From the NCBI GenBank assembly GCA_028753945.1, contig JAPNXP010000008.1, forward strand, positions 496,001 through 560,000: 64,000 nt of DNA, given 5' to 3'. The DNA is from Hexactinellida sp. DTS-2022 (taxonomy: Eukaryota; Porifera; Hexactinellida). The first letter of the stretch is position 1; each line of letters opens with the position of its first letter. Below, piece after piece: positions 1 through 9,363 of the stretch. Made by a program: the position numbers and the translations under genes. A model generated the notes under the pieces. The model did no database searches and was not told where the DNA came from. It was given only the letters and a program-made list of their open reading frames with translations.

Positions 1-104
1 GTCTAGAGCTCAGTTATTAATACTGAAATTATATTAGTAAACCATGTAGAAGTATCACAATTTAATAATCATTTGATCATTAATTATACTGTAGACTAGT
101 TAGT

Positions 105-460
105 TAATACGTCAAATTTTATTCGTATTATTGGAGTTCATATTAACGGGAATCACTTGCATGCATTGTACAGGCTAGGGCAATAAACCTTGTGCTCTTT
201 GCCAGATACAGTCAGGTTCATTTATTATGAACATTCAAGGGACCAAAAATTGTGTTCATAATAGAGAGAACTCAACTTAATACCAATCCTATGTAAATTG
301 TTAAATTGGGACCATAGTTCTTGTTCATAATAAAAAATCTTCACATTCAGCAGACGAAATCTTGTTCATAATAAGCAGACCTGACTGTATTTCACTTTAT
401 CCGTATTTTCCTTGTGTTATTTGCCAGATATTTACTTTATTCGTGTTCGCATTAACAAGA
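105..460 (+). repeat. MITE family A copy, split by another MITE
   Basis: This is a degenerate copy of a recurrent element whose landmarks (an Arg-free non-coding motif set) are an internal GGCTAGGG..AAACCTTG block and a CTTTATCCGTGTTCG end. Other copies lie near 4023, 29222, 32817, 47806 and 55415. Here it is interrupted at 208-388 by a different MITE. Both borders are approximate. Confidence 0.6.
208..388. mobile_element. MITE with CAGTCAGGTTC ends
   Basis: The terminal inverted repeats read CAGTCAGGTTC at the left and ACCTGACTG at the right. The element sits in a TA that is duplicated. Removing it rejoins GCCAGATA to TTTCACTTTATCCG, which matches the next-door family A sequence at about 421-445, so the empty site is visible. 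Inside are repeated TTGTTCATAATA motifs. There is no coding capacity; mobilisation by a Tc1/mariner or pogo-type transposase is inferred. Confidence 0.7.
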
Positions 461-465
461 GTACA

Positions 466-566
466 TTAGATGTCGGATATAAGCACACTGGTTATAAGAA
501 CATATCGGATATAAGCACATCAAGTGCAGTTCCCTACGATGTGCTTATAACCGGCATCCACTGTAT
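466..566. mobile_element. MITE family B (short copy)
   Basis: The copy carries the family B hallmarks GTCGGATATAAGCACA at the left and TGTGCTTATAACCGGCAT at the right, ending CCACTG followed by TA. It lies about 25 bp upstream of the first recognised exon of the next gene. Fuller copies occur at 17272, 24290, 27645, 30799 and 46439. Confidence 0.7.
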
Positions 567-590
567 ACTATATATTTATTCTCAATATAG

Positions 591-2266
591 TCGCTGCTCC
601 GAAACTCGTAGGTATTCTTAAAATATCAAAATCTCCCTCTCCCTCTCCCTCCCACTCAGTTCGTTCTAAGTCGAAGAGAAAAGTTAGATTCGCTGGAGCT
701 GAATATATGACAACAGGTCCCCAACAACACAATGCTACCCCTGGTATGTACACACAAGGTACATTTCCATATCGGGTGTCGACACCTAGTAAAGGTAGGT
801 ACTGAATTATCAGCAATATTTTAAGATTACTATTTACAGTAGGACCTCGTTAGTATGAACGAACACCAGGGGACCGTCAAATGCGTTCGCCTTATCCAGA
901 ATTCGTATTAACCAATACCATTTGAATTGAGAAGGCTTTGAAAGGGGACTGAGATAATGTATGTATTAACCGGAATTTAGAATTAACCGTGTTTTTACTA
1001 ACGAGTTTCTACTGTATATGTAACTCAGTTTGTGGTTGTCATATAAGATATTATTTAATATTTAAAGAACAAAAAAAGAGGAATAAATTTTAAGGACATA
1101 TGCAAAATATTTTTTAATAATTTTATTAATTTTATTTGGTCCAAATTTTAACCACCGTTTTTGTTAATTTTATTATTATCTCTAGTTTCTGTAGAAACTA
1201 CGTAATTATTAGCAGAATAATTGTGTGAAGTAAGTATTCTTCATATTTCAATTTGATAAGTCTTGAATTTATATTTGGCATTGTGATTCACATATTCACA
1301 TAACAGTAATAATTATTGTTTGACTTACTAAAATGAAATATAAAAATCCCATCGGGATTTCTAAAAAATGGGTGATAACAAGTAATTATTTTATATGTAC
1401 AAATAAAGATCTCACTTATAACTTTATATGAATAATTAGGAAGTAACCTCAATTCATTGAGTATAATCGGGGACAGCAAATCTTTCACGAGCAACCCAAT
1501 CACTATACACAAATCCCATCCACATCACCAAGACACTGAATTCTCACTCGACGCTACGCCAACTGATGTAGATATACATCTTATATGGAATCAAATTCGC
1601 GAAAATTTACGCAAAAGCAATAATGCTGTATCTGCAAAGAAATTCACGAATTCTGATTCAATAACACTGACACACAGACCGACTAGATTGCTAACAAAGA
1701 GACAACCAAAGATAAATAGAGTTACTATTGGTTTGTTTATTTATATAAATAGTATATTCATAATCACCATTCTTGTTGCTAACATAACTATTTGGACTAG
1801 CCATATTATATTTAAATTTCACAACTTTAAAATTCTTTTGTCAAAACAACTACATTTGGTTAGATTTGGTCTCTCAACTACATGCACTTTTAACAAACAA
1901 ACAAACAAATAAATAGATAAATAAACAACCAAACAAACAACAAACAAACAAACAAACAAACAAACAAACAAACAAACAAACAAACAAACAAACGAATGAT
2001 CAACCAACCAAACAAATTATTCCTGTTTCTACCTTTTAGCACCCAAACAATCTGACACAGAATTAGTTGCCTGGAGTGACCAATCGCATAGAGAGCCACA
2101 GCATTCAGAACTCTCCATAGAGGAAAGCAAAGTACTTGCGTCTTTAGCACGTTTAGACACACAATTAGAAGCCAAACAGGCTTATTTGAGAACAATGAAA
2201 AGCCAAACTTCTAAACAATCCAAAATAACAACCACACCTAATTATAGCGGGTATAAAAATCGGTGA
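591..2266 (+). CDS. Protein with PP1-docking motifs (3' exons, partial)
   Basis: Three exons fit together in phase: 591-794, 1440-1730 and 2040-2266 (stop TGA 2264-2266). Together they encode about 239 residues; the 5' part lies to the left or was not recognised. Exon 1 holds GILK, matching the SILK consensus, then an SP-rich stretch and KVRF, matching the RVxF consensus. These are the two short linear motifs that dock regulators onto protein phosphatase 1, in their usual order and about 25 residues apart. The remainder is polar; the last exon has a short predicted helix (SKVLASLARLDTQLEAKQAY). Donors are GTAGGT and GTTTGT; acceptors are AATTAG and TTTTAG. The second intron contains a CAAA microsatellite. 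I cannot name the orthologue. The role as a PP1 regulator or targeting subunit is inferred from the motifs only. Confidence 0.5.
837..1014. mobile_element. MITE family A' (CAGTAGGACCTCG ends)
   Basis: The element begins CAGTAGGACCTCGTTAG and ends ACGAGTTTCTACTG, with TA on each side. It carries the internal landmarks GGGGACCGTCAAATGCG and TTGAAAGGGGACTGA. It lies inside the first recognised intron of the PP1-docking gene. Related copies are at 18557, 21757, 30593, 31480 and 46370. Confidence 0.75.
1889..1993 (+). repeat. CAAA/ACAA microsatellite
   Basis: About 105 bp of near-perfect tetranucleotide repeat (AACAAACAAACA...) lie inside the intron that ends at 2039. Reverse-strand reading frames across it are low-complexity artefacts. 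Confidence 0.9.
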
Positions 2267-2671
2267 TGTTCACACAACAAATTATTTGTATATTTTTGAT
2301 GTTTGTTTGCTTCAACTGAACATGAAGAATTCACAAAAAGTAATTTTTAACTATAAACTTTTCTCTTTTACCTCTCATCTAATACGTACGTTTATTGATT
2401 TATATTGATATGTATAATCTTACTTATTATATTTCTCTCCCAACACTCATTATATTATTCGTGCATTATTTATTGAATTTAGTATGTGTATATAGCGGTA
2501 TAAAATTCGGTATAATTTTATGGCCAATTGATTAAGGATGGTGTCCAAACCTGATTTTGGTATACTTGGGCACCTTTTGGCACTGCTGAATTCCGGATTA
2601 TAGAGGGTCGGATTATGCAGGTTCTACTGTATATATCAATCTTTTAATACGACTCACTTATACACTGTATA
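2267..2671. other. Intergenic, 3' flank of the PP1-docking gene
   Basis: The stretch is AT-rich. Near 2565-2632 it holds a degenerate piece of another repeat (GAATTCCGGATTATAGAGGG ... CAGGTTCTACTG) that recurs in inverted orientation at 29437-29533. I see no gene. Confidence 0.6.
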
Positions 2672-2856
2672 CAGTCGACTCCGCTTAATAGAGCCACCGG
2701 TTAATAGATTTCACTGCTTAATCGGGTCAAAATTTCGCAGGATTTATAGGACGGAATTACATTTTGGCTTAAAATATTTTCGGTTAATAGATTTCTCCGC
2801 TTAATCAGGTCAAAGTAACCTGGTCCCGAGGTGACTCTATTAAGCGGAGTTGACTG
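2672..2856. mobile_element. MITE family C (CAGTCGACTCCGC ends)
   Basis: The terminal inverted repeats are CAGTCGACTCCGCTTAATAG and the complementary CTATTAAGCGGAGTTGACTG. Both ends abut a TA. Internal GGTTAATAGATTTC and GCTTAATCGGGTCAAA motifs are also repeated in inverted form. A second copy lies at 28488. The right end is only 34 bp before the ATG of the SH2-like gene, so the element probably supplies part of its promoter or 5' UTR. Confidence 0.8.
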
Positions 2857-2890
2857 TATTATTATTAACGATTTATTATTAGACCACTTT

Positions 2891-3745
2891 ATGGCAGATA
2901 CCCATTTACTATCTGAAACCGAATCTTTAACAATCAACGAACCGATCTCCAACACATTAGTTCGTAGCTTAAGTCTACTAAGTTTGAATGAAAAATGGTT
3001 TTTTCATGACCTTTCTCCTGATGTATCGAATCGTATTCTAGCCAGCACGACTTTACATACTTGTTTCCTTGTTACTAATTCCATTGATACTCCAAACCAT
3101 TTTTTCATATTCGTTAAACACAGTAATGATGATTTTCGTAAAATTGAGATTATACAAATTTCACAAGGACATTTTCAAATCGCGAAAACTCCAACACAAA
3201 CTTATTCTTCGCTTTTTGACGCGGTATATTCTGCGAAAGATATCCATTTCAGGGATGTCCCACCTATTTTTGATCGAACAGAATTAACAGCTGAAGTATT
3301 AGAAATTCACTCTATTTTAACCCCTCCTTCTTATGATGAGGTTTTACACTATCAAAATGCGTTGAAAGATTTACCTGCAATTTCAGTTGAACGAATTTAC
3401 CGTGCGACCGAAGCAGGTGACGAAGATTTATCATATCCAGGGAACACCCGAAATCGTTTTCCTAATAACTATCCTAACAATGAAAGGCATTCCAATTGGT
3501 TCGAACGGTTGATAGAACAGAGAAATGAACCGCCACGAAAACATTGGGATTTGCGAAATTCCGGATATTTACGTATAGTTGCTATGCTAATATTCTACTT
3601 TTCAACAATTTGTATAATCCCACATATTCTAGTAGCGATTATTGTTTGTTTATTAATAGCCCTGATTTGTTTACCTTGTTTTGTTATTGTTGTTGTTTGT
3701 TTTTTTACTTACATTATTGCTACACTTGGAGAAGATGATGATTGA
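2891..3745 (+). CDS. Degenerate SH2 domain protein with PPxY motif and C-terminal membrane segments
   Basis: A single exon encodes 284 residues from ATG 2891; the frame is open further upstream, but only into MITE sequence. Residues 36-116 fit the SH2 pattern: W36 at strand A, a helix-A stretch (SPDVSNRIL), then CFLVTNS where active domains have FLVRES, then FFIFV, KIEII, GHFQI and SLFDAV. The position of the invariant phosphotyrosine-binding arginine is Thr62, so canonical phosphotyrosine binding is unlikely. PPSY at 145-148 is a classic class I WW-domain ligand. Residues about 168-223 are polar. Residues about 225-276 are strongly hydrophobic, enough for two membrane passes, and are followed by an acidic tail (GEDDD). 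Membrane-anchored adaptor function, perhaps recruiting a NEDD4-type ligase through PPxY, is inference. I know of no named family with this architecture. Confidence 0.7.
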   Translation: MADTHLLSETESLTINEPISNTLVRSLSLLSLNEKWFFHDLSPDVSNRILASTTLHTCFLVTNSIDTPNHFFIFVKHSNDDFRKIEIIQISQGHFQIAKTPTQTYSSLFDAVYSAKDIHFRDVPPIFDRTELTAEVLEIHSILTPPSYDEVLHYQNALKDLPAISVERIYRATEAGDEDLSYPGNTRNRFPNNYPNNERHSNWFERLIEQRNEPPRKHWDLRNSGYLRIVAMLIFYFSTICIIPHILVAIIVCLLIALICLPCFVIVVVCFFTYIIATLGEDDD

Positions 3746-4022
3746 AGTATAATTTGTTAATAATTCAATTAATTCAGTGTGGTTTTAATTATAGAGTTTT
3801 ATTGCATGTCTATATAGTGTAATTCAAATCAAGTATTTTTTACGAAATCCCTAAATTTAGACAGTTTTTTTTTATTTAGATTTATTTTAAATTTTAATTA
3901 ACTAAAAATTCCAGTTAAATCTTATTTATCGTGATATTCTAACGAAAGTCTAATCATAGAATTCAACTTGATCTTGTTAAACCTTTCTTAATATCAGGTA
4001 AAGCAACCTGCGATCATTATAA
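3746..4022. other. Intergenic, nothing recognised
   Basis: AT-rich 3' flank of the SH2-like gene. I see no reading frame, RNA gene or clear repeat before the MITE that starts at about 4023. Confidence 0.5.
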
Positions 4023-4200
4023 AGTAAACTCTCGTTAATGCGGACACCAGGGGACTGTAGAAATTTGTTTGTATTATCTTGAAATTCTTGCATACATTTC
4101 CATAGGCTAGAGGATTTAAGTTAAACCCTTGTACTCCTTAACCCATATTTCGCCTTATCCGTAATTTTGATATATGTATTAATTATCGAGAATCTACTGT
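4023..4200. mobile_element. MITE family A
   Basis: It runs from AAACTCTCGTTAATGCGG (CACCAGGGGACTGTAG inside) through GGCTAGAGGATTT and CGCCTTATCCG to GAGAATCTACTG. The inverted ends are degenerate. It lies about 120 bp upstream of the first NHL gene. Confidence 0.65.
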
Positions 4201-4322
4201 ATGTTATATTACTCTCTTACTACTTTTCCAAAACAGACAGTTGTCAAAAGGGTTTGATAACTATGGGAAATCCCATACATAATCTTTTTGTTTATAAAAT
4301 TGTAGTTTATTAGCAAACAATA

Positions 4323-5564
4323 ATGGCTACAACTCTTCCTATAAAAACAGCGAATAGAGAAGATAATTTTGAATTGGAATTAGGTCGAGTGAGAGAGAAG
4401 ATTAAAATTAAATTTATTGTATTAATGGATTGTTTGAAAAGTAGGGAAAATGAACTATTAAAAGAATTAGGTAAAATTCTAGCTTGCTATCACTCTTATC
4501 GTAATGAATTTGAAAAACAAATTGAAAAACAATTGGCTCTAGAAAAAGCGAAATTATCGCATCAAGAAGAACTTAAAACTTCTCCAATTAAATATTTTCA
4601 CGAAGATGGTATCGCGCGAGTAAACACTGAACTTAAATCGCTAATAATTCCAATCGAACCTAAAATGGTTAGATTTGAGTGTGACAGCAATTTTATATTA
4701 GATGAATTAAACAGTTTGGGTCATTTCATTGAAAATGTAAGATTTGATTATAAGAGTAAATATGAACCAATAGTGAGTGTTTGTGAGCATGGTAATGGAG
4801 AAGAGCAACTTAGATTTCCACATGGTGTGACAATTAATGAACAAAAAGGGAAAATTTACGTTGCAGATCAATGTAACCATTTTGTAAAAATATTCGATAG
4901 TACAACTGGTAAATATCTGTCAAGATTTGGTGGAAGACAAAGTGGAGAAAAGATGTTGTATCCTCGAGGGCTCGCTATTACTGGAGATATTATTATTATT
5001 TCTCAATCTAATCACTGCTTAGTTAATTACCAACTTGATGGAAAGTTTATTTCTCAAATAGGGAAAGAAGGAAATGGAAATTTAGAGTTTTATTTTCCTT
5101 TAGGTTTGTCAATTAATGAAACGAATGGTGATATTTATGTTTGTGAAAAAGTGAATAAACGCATTCAAATTCTTAATCGAGATTTCTCTTTCAAATCAAA
5201 GTTTAAGAATGAAATTTTTAGAGCACCTCTCGATGTTAAACTTTCTAAAGAAAACATTATTGTTCTTGACCAAACTGATCCATGTCTCCATCTATTTAGC
5301 TATAACAACCACATTCTACAAAAGAGTGTTATTTCACGAGGAAGTCGATTACAAGTTGAAAATCCATTTTATTTCTTCATCAACCATACAGATATGATTC
5401 TCATATCAGATTACGATTCAAATTCTATTAATATTTTCAGTCATGAGTATGAGTTAGTGCATACCATTCCTGTCTTAACGTCTCCAATGGGAATTACCAT
5501 TGATACTAATGGGAGAATTATTGTAGTAACTCAGGGTGAAGATAATTGTCTACAAATATTTTGA
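4323..5564 (+). CDS. Coiled-coil/NHL-repeat protein 1
   Basis: A single exon encodes 413 residues. Residues about 14-145 are charged and heptad-like, with a PIEPKMVRFECDSN stretch near 110-125, as in the region that follows the B-boxes of TRIM proteins. From about residue 150 there are six NHL-type blades (for example FPHGVTINEQKGKIYVADQ and FPLGLSINETNGDIYVCE) that should close into a beta-propeller. There is no RING finger and no B-box, so it is not a canonical TRIM-NHL ubiquitin ligase. NHL propellers bind protein or RNA; the ligand here is unknown. It is the most divergent member of the tandem cluster and lacks the TTTAG-CGAGA context seen before the other ATGs. A copy of its last 100 bp survives near 9017 and 12172, so it once took part in a larger duplication. 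Confidence 0.85.
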   Translation: MATTLPIKTANREDNFELELGRVREKIKIKFIVLMDCLKSRENELLKELGKILACYHSYRNEFEKQIEKQLALEKAKLSHQEELKTSPIKYFHEDGIARVNTELKSLIIPIEPKMVRFECDSNFILDELNSLGHFIENVRFDYKSKYEPIVSVCEHGNGEEQLRFPHGVTINEQKGKIYVADQCNHFVKIFDSTTGKYLSRFGGRQSGEKMLYPRGLAITGDIIIISQSNHCLVNYQLDGKFISQIGKEGNGNLEFYFPLGLSINETNGDIYVCEKVNKRIQILNRDFSFKSKFKNEIFRAPLDVKLSKENIIVLDQTDPCLHLFSYNNHILQKSVISRGSRLQVENPFYFFINHTDMILISDYDSNSINIFSHEYELVHTIPVLTSPMGITIDTNGRIIVVTQGEDNCLQIF

Positions 5565-5639
5565 ATTTATATTTTAATATTTCCTCTTGATGAAAATATT
5601 TTTATTCTTTGTAAATTTAATAATTTGGAATTATTTGAA

Positions 5640-5840
5640 AGACATAGATGCCCTGGCATCCAAGGTATAAATAGAAAAACCCCACTTTCATTTTCACTAT
5701 CAAGTCGCAACTAAAAGTTTAATTTTAACTCGCGGATTCCCTGGAATGTGAAATTGAAACTGAAAGTTAATTCGATTGAAAATGAAAATTGAGGTTTTTC
5801 TATTTATAGCTTTGCCCCCAAGTATTCCGAAGGGATAAAT
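5640..5840. repeat. Inverted repeat family J (CCTTGG..AAACCCC arms)
   Basis: The left arm reads GATGCCCTGGCATCCAAGG then ATAAATAGAAAAACCCCAC, and the right arm is the imperfect complement (GAGGTTTTTCTATTTATAG). The core is rich in CTTTCATTTTCAC. A longer copy occurs at 28935-29195 and partial ends at 9175 and 12330. Confidence 0.6.
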
Positions 5841-6162
5841 TAATTAACAAGTATTCTAAATTTAATTTTTATACACTGGCAGGGAGATTTTACTCAAAAT
5901 AGACACTAATATTCGTATTAGTTAATTGACAGTTATCCTCATGCTCCTATTCCAGAGATCTACGTATTAGCAATAATTTGTTAATTTGTATAGCTATTAA
6001 CTACACTAAGTACATCTTTTGGACCAGCTATTTTTAGAGCAGTAACCTTTTTAACTTTTCTGGAATTAATTCATTGAAATATTTTGTGTAGTTAACTATG
6101 TTATTATACAAAATTTTATTTTACATTATCTGTGTGATATTTTAATTTTATATTTAGCGAGA

Positions 6163-7425
6163 ATGGCAACTGCATACCCAATTGAAGCATGCAATAGAGA
6201 TAATTACGAGTTAGAATTGAGTCGAGTGAGAGAGAAGGTTAAAACTAAATTTGTTGAATTAACTGATTGCTTGAAAGCTAGAGAAAGTGAGCTGTTGAGA
6301 CAGTTGGATAATATTCTAGCTTCTTATCTCTCTTATAGAAGCGAATTTGATAGAGGAAATGAAAAGAAAATAGCTCTTGAAACAACGAAAACATTTCTTC
6401 AAAATCAAATTCAAACTTCTCCTATAAAGACTGTTCATGAAGATTGCATTGCACGAGTAAACACAGAAATTCAATTAATTAAGACTCCCATAGAACCTAA
6501 AATGGTTAGTTTTCAGTGTGACAGCAACAAAATGTTAGCTGAATTGAACAAGTTGGGTAAGTTAGTAGAGAAAGTGAGAAGTGGAATTGACTATAAAAGC
6601 AAGAAACAGCCTCTAGTGAGTGTTTGTGATAAAGGAAATGGAATGGAACAACTTAATTGGCCACTAGGAGTAACTGTTGATAATAAAACGGGCAATATTT
6701 ACATAGCAGATCAATATATAGCAGATCAATATATACAAGGTATTCACGGTGTAAAAGTATTCGATAGTGCTGGCAAGTATTTGTTCAAATTTGGAGACAA
6801 CGAAGGTGAAGGAAAGATGAACAGACCGAGAGGTGTAGCTATTTGTGGTGATATAATTCTTATTTCACAAGGTAACGACTGTATTCTCAATTATCAACTC
6901 AATGGGAAGTTTATTTCTAGATTCGGTGGACCGGGAAGAGGAGAGTTAGAATTTAACAGTCCCTTTGGTCTAACAATTGATGAGTCTAATGGAGACATTT
7001 ACATTTGTGATCGTTTTAATGATCGTATTCAGATACTGAAAAGTGATTTCTCTATTAAGTCTCAGTTTGGAAAAGAAACACTGAAACACCCTCGTGATGT
7101 TAAACTCTCCAAAGAATACATTTATGTTCTCGATAAATCTAATCCTTGTCTCCATCTCTACAACTATAATCACATTCTACAGAAGAGTGTTATATCTCGA
7201 GGCGAAGGAATGGAAGTTATTAATCCTTTGTTCTTCTTCATTGACCAAACTGATAATATTATTATTTCAGATCGAAGCTCTAATTCTATTCATATTTTCA
7301 ACTCTGAATTCCAATTGATTCATAAGATTCCAGTCTCTAACCAACCAACAGGTGTTACAGTAGACAAACAAGGAAGAGTTATAGTAGTGTGTCAAGCTAA
7401 TAAGAACTGTCTACAGATATTCTAA
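6163..7425 (+). CDS. Coiled-coil/NHL-repeat protein 2
   Basis: A single coding exon gives 420 residues. The architecture is that of protein 1: coiled coil at about 10-140, then a six-bladed NHL propeller. It differs by a 15-bp direct duplication near 6702-6731 (IADQY twice), which lengthens a loop in the first blade. Its coiled-coil core (HEDCIARVNTE) resembles protein 1, while its N terminus and propeller resemble proteins 3 and 4, so it looks mosaic. The ATG follows ATATTTAG-CGAGA, a plausible acceptor site for a 5' UTR intron; the same context precedes proteins 3 and 4. No RING or B-box is present. Function is unknown beyond a likely binding role. Confidence 0.85.
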   Translation: MATAYPIEACNRDNYELELSRVREKVKTKFVELTDCLKARESELLRQLDNILASYLSYRSEFDRGNEKKIALETTKTFLQNQIQTSPIKTVHEDCIARVNTEIQLIKTPIEPKMVSFQCDSNKMLAELNKLGKLVEKVRSGIDYKSKKQPLVSVCDKGNGMEQLNWPLGVTVDNKTGNIYIADQYIADQYIQGIHGVKVFDSAGKYLFKFGDNEGEGKMNRPRGVAICGDIILISQGNDCILNYQLNGKFISRFGGPGRGELEFNSPFGLTIDESNGDIYICDRFNDRIQILKSDFSIKSQFGKETLKHPRDVKLSKEYIYVLDKSNPCLHLYNYNHILQKSVISRGEGMEVINPLFFFIDQTDNIIISDRSSNSIHIFNSEFQLIHKIPVSNQPTGVTVDKQGRVIVVCQANKNCLQIF

Positions 7426-7978
7426 ACTCTATAAATCCCAACTTTCCGTAAACATACTTTCTTACATTGTTCACCAATATTTATCCCCTTTTTATATTAT
7501 CTGTGCCAACTACTAAATAGTGACCAGTACTCTTGTTTCTACTTTCTAGCTCCATGTTCTGTATTTTTGAATGTATTTTTATTTTCTTATTCTTACCTTT
7601 TTGCTAAGATGTTTGTTATTATACCAAAAATCTCATTCTATTTAAAATGTTTGTTATTCTATTTAATCATCGCATAATTTGTTTATTTGACCATTAGCCT
7701 ATGTAAGAGTGGACCTTTTTTCCCCGTTAAAATTGCTCCCCTCTGCTTAATAGAATACCACCTTGGGGGAAAAAGAAAAAATACGTACTAACCGAAGGTT
7801 ACGTCTTATCGGTATGCATAATCCACAGGTCGAAATAATTCAATGATATGAATACGATGTAGGGTATTCAAGTCTTAATTAATTAACATACTTAACGATA
7901 AGATTAAAGTATTTTTGTTGTCATCTACTCACTTAAACCAAATACTAACTAAGTTCTGCTGATACTTTACTAGCGTAA

Positions 7979-8107
7979 TAATAAAAAATCCAAAATTGCA
8001 GCCTGTGCCGACGCATGTTCCTTTGGTGGCACTATATCTTGCTGGTGGTTTATTGATAGTGCCTCCAAAGGAACATGCTGTAGGCACAGGCTGCAGTTTT
8101 GGATTTT
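7979..8107. repeat. Palindromic element family F, hairpin 1
   Basis: AAAAAATCCAAAATTGCAGC at the left is complementary to GCTGCAGTTTTGGATTTTTT at the right. The arms continue through TGTGCCGACG..TTCCTTTGGTGGCACT and its complement. It forms a long hairpin with a short loop near 8040. Any reading frame across it is an artefact. Confidence 0.85.
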
Positions 8108-8229
8108 TTTTCGCCAAGTCATCATCACTATGAAGGTGTTAAATTATTTAAGAAAGGTGTTTCAAAAGGCAACGACCCTTAGTGAGTTGGAAGTTTCGTT
8201 TTAGCTCACTTCATTTCAAAGATATTCAA

Positions 8230-8475
8230 AAATCGTTCCTTTGTCCCGTACCAACTTGATAAATGGGTTTAAACACCTTGAGGCGTTAAAAAAATCCAAA
8301 ATTGCAGCCTCTGCAGACGTATTTCCCTTTGGAGGCACTACATTTGGTGGTTGGGTAACTAGTAGTGCCTCCAAAGGAAAATAATTTCGGCACAGGCTGC
8401 AATTTTGGATTTTTTTAACGCCTCAAGGTGTTTAAACCCATTTATCAAGCTGGTACGGGACAAAGGAACGATTGA
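8230..8475. repeat. Palindromic element family F, hairpin 2 (extended arms)
   Basis: The arms extend outward from the AATCCAAAATTGCAGCC core through ACACCTTGAGGCGTTAAA, ATAAATGGGTTTAAAC and AATCGTTCCTTTGTCCCGTA, each present complementarily at the right. Total span is about 245 bp, nearly all of it base-pairable. Confidence 0.85.
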
Positions 8476-8751
8476 TGAATTTTAAGTTTTAGTTGGGAAT
8501 AGAAATTGGTATGTCTTATCTGAGGTACGTATTAACCGAATAATTTATAATGCATCAGATAGGAAGAAAAATCGGTTATTAGAGAACAGTACGTAGTATC
8601 CGAGAGTACGTCTTAAGCAGAGCACATACTAAGCGAGTTCCACTGTCCAATGTTTACTCTATCGTTTCATCCTAATTTTAGCATCCCACTGGGGTACGTT
8701 ATATCCCGAAAGGCTATTTATAGACGGTCACCTATCGGCGTTATAACTATA

Positions 8752-8887
8752 AAGACAAAAATCCAAAATTGCAGCTGTGCCGACGCATTTCCCTTTGGTG
8801 GCACTATTTTTTGGTGGCTACTGGTTGGATAATTGATAGTGCCTCCAAGGAAAATGCTGTCGGCACACCTGCAATTTTAGATTTTTT
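8752..8887. repeat. Palindromic element family F, hairpin 3
   Basis: A diverged copy of the same hairpin: AAATCCAAAATTGCAGCTG at the left and CTGCAATTTTAGATTTTTT at the right, with the GGTGGCACTA core. Confidence 0.75.
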
Positions 8888-9016
8888 GGATTTCATCACT
8901 ATGAAGAATTAAATCATTTCAGAAAGGTGTTTCAGAAGGCAACGACCCTTAGAATGGTGAAAGTTTCCATTTAGCTCAAATCGTTTTAGATATATTTAAG
9001 TTTCAGTAGAATACGA

Positions 9017-9110
9017 TTGATACTAATGGAAGAATTATTGTATTAACTCAGGGTGAAGATAATTGTCTGCAAATATTTTGAATTTATATTTTAATATTTC
9101 CTCTTGATGA
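9017..9110 (+). pseudogene. Relic of the 3' end of NHL gene 1
   Basis: The last coding bases (ATTGATACTAATGG ... CAAATATTTTGA) and the following 3' flank match gene 1 at about 5500-5597 with few changes. The rest of that copy is gone and hairpin elements stand in its place. The matching relic near 12172-12270 comes from the later duplication. Confidence 0.75.
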
Positions 9111-9363
9111 AAGTTAAATATTTTTATTCTTTGTAATTAATTCACTTAATAACTCATAACTTAATTAAAAGACATTGATGCCCTGGGTTCCAAGGTATTA
9201 ATAGCTAACTAAGTACATTTTTCGGACCCGCTAATTTTAGAGTTATAACCTTTTTAACTTTTCTGGAATTAATTCATTGAATATTTTGTGTGTAGTTGTG
9301 TTATTATACAAAATTTCTAATATACATTATCTGTGTAATATTTTAATCATATATTTAGCGAGA

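Larger units (their letters stand above)
7436..9276. repeat. Segmental duplication, copy 1
   Basis: The 3' flank of NHL gene 2 up to the promoter of gene 3 is nearly the same as 10613-12443, including three hairpin elements in the same order and a relic of the tail of NHL gene 1 at about 9017-9110. I see no complete gene inside. The gene plus flank unit is about 3.2 kb. Confidence 0.8.

Noticed and set aside
1819-2195. Minus-strand FVCLFVCL repeat proteins
   Set aside because: They translate the CAAA microsatellite inside an intron.
2646-2662. A stretch very like a bacteriophage T7 promoter (TAATACGACTCACT..ATA)
   Set aside because: One base is inserted relative to the phage promoter, the surroundings are ordinary repeat DNA and no vector sequence flanks it. 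Taken as coincidence, though trace vector contamination could be excluded with reads.
9277-9363. Upstream in-frame extension of NHL protein 3
   Set aside because: No ATG; it covers the AT-rich promoter and the TTTAG site conserved among paralogues.
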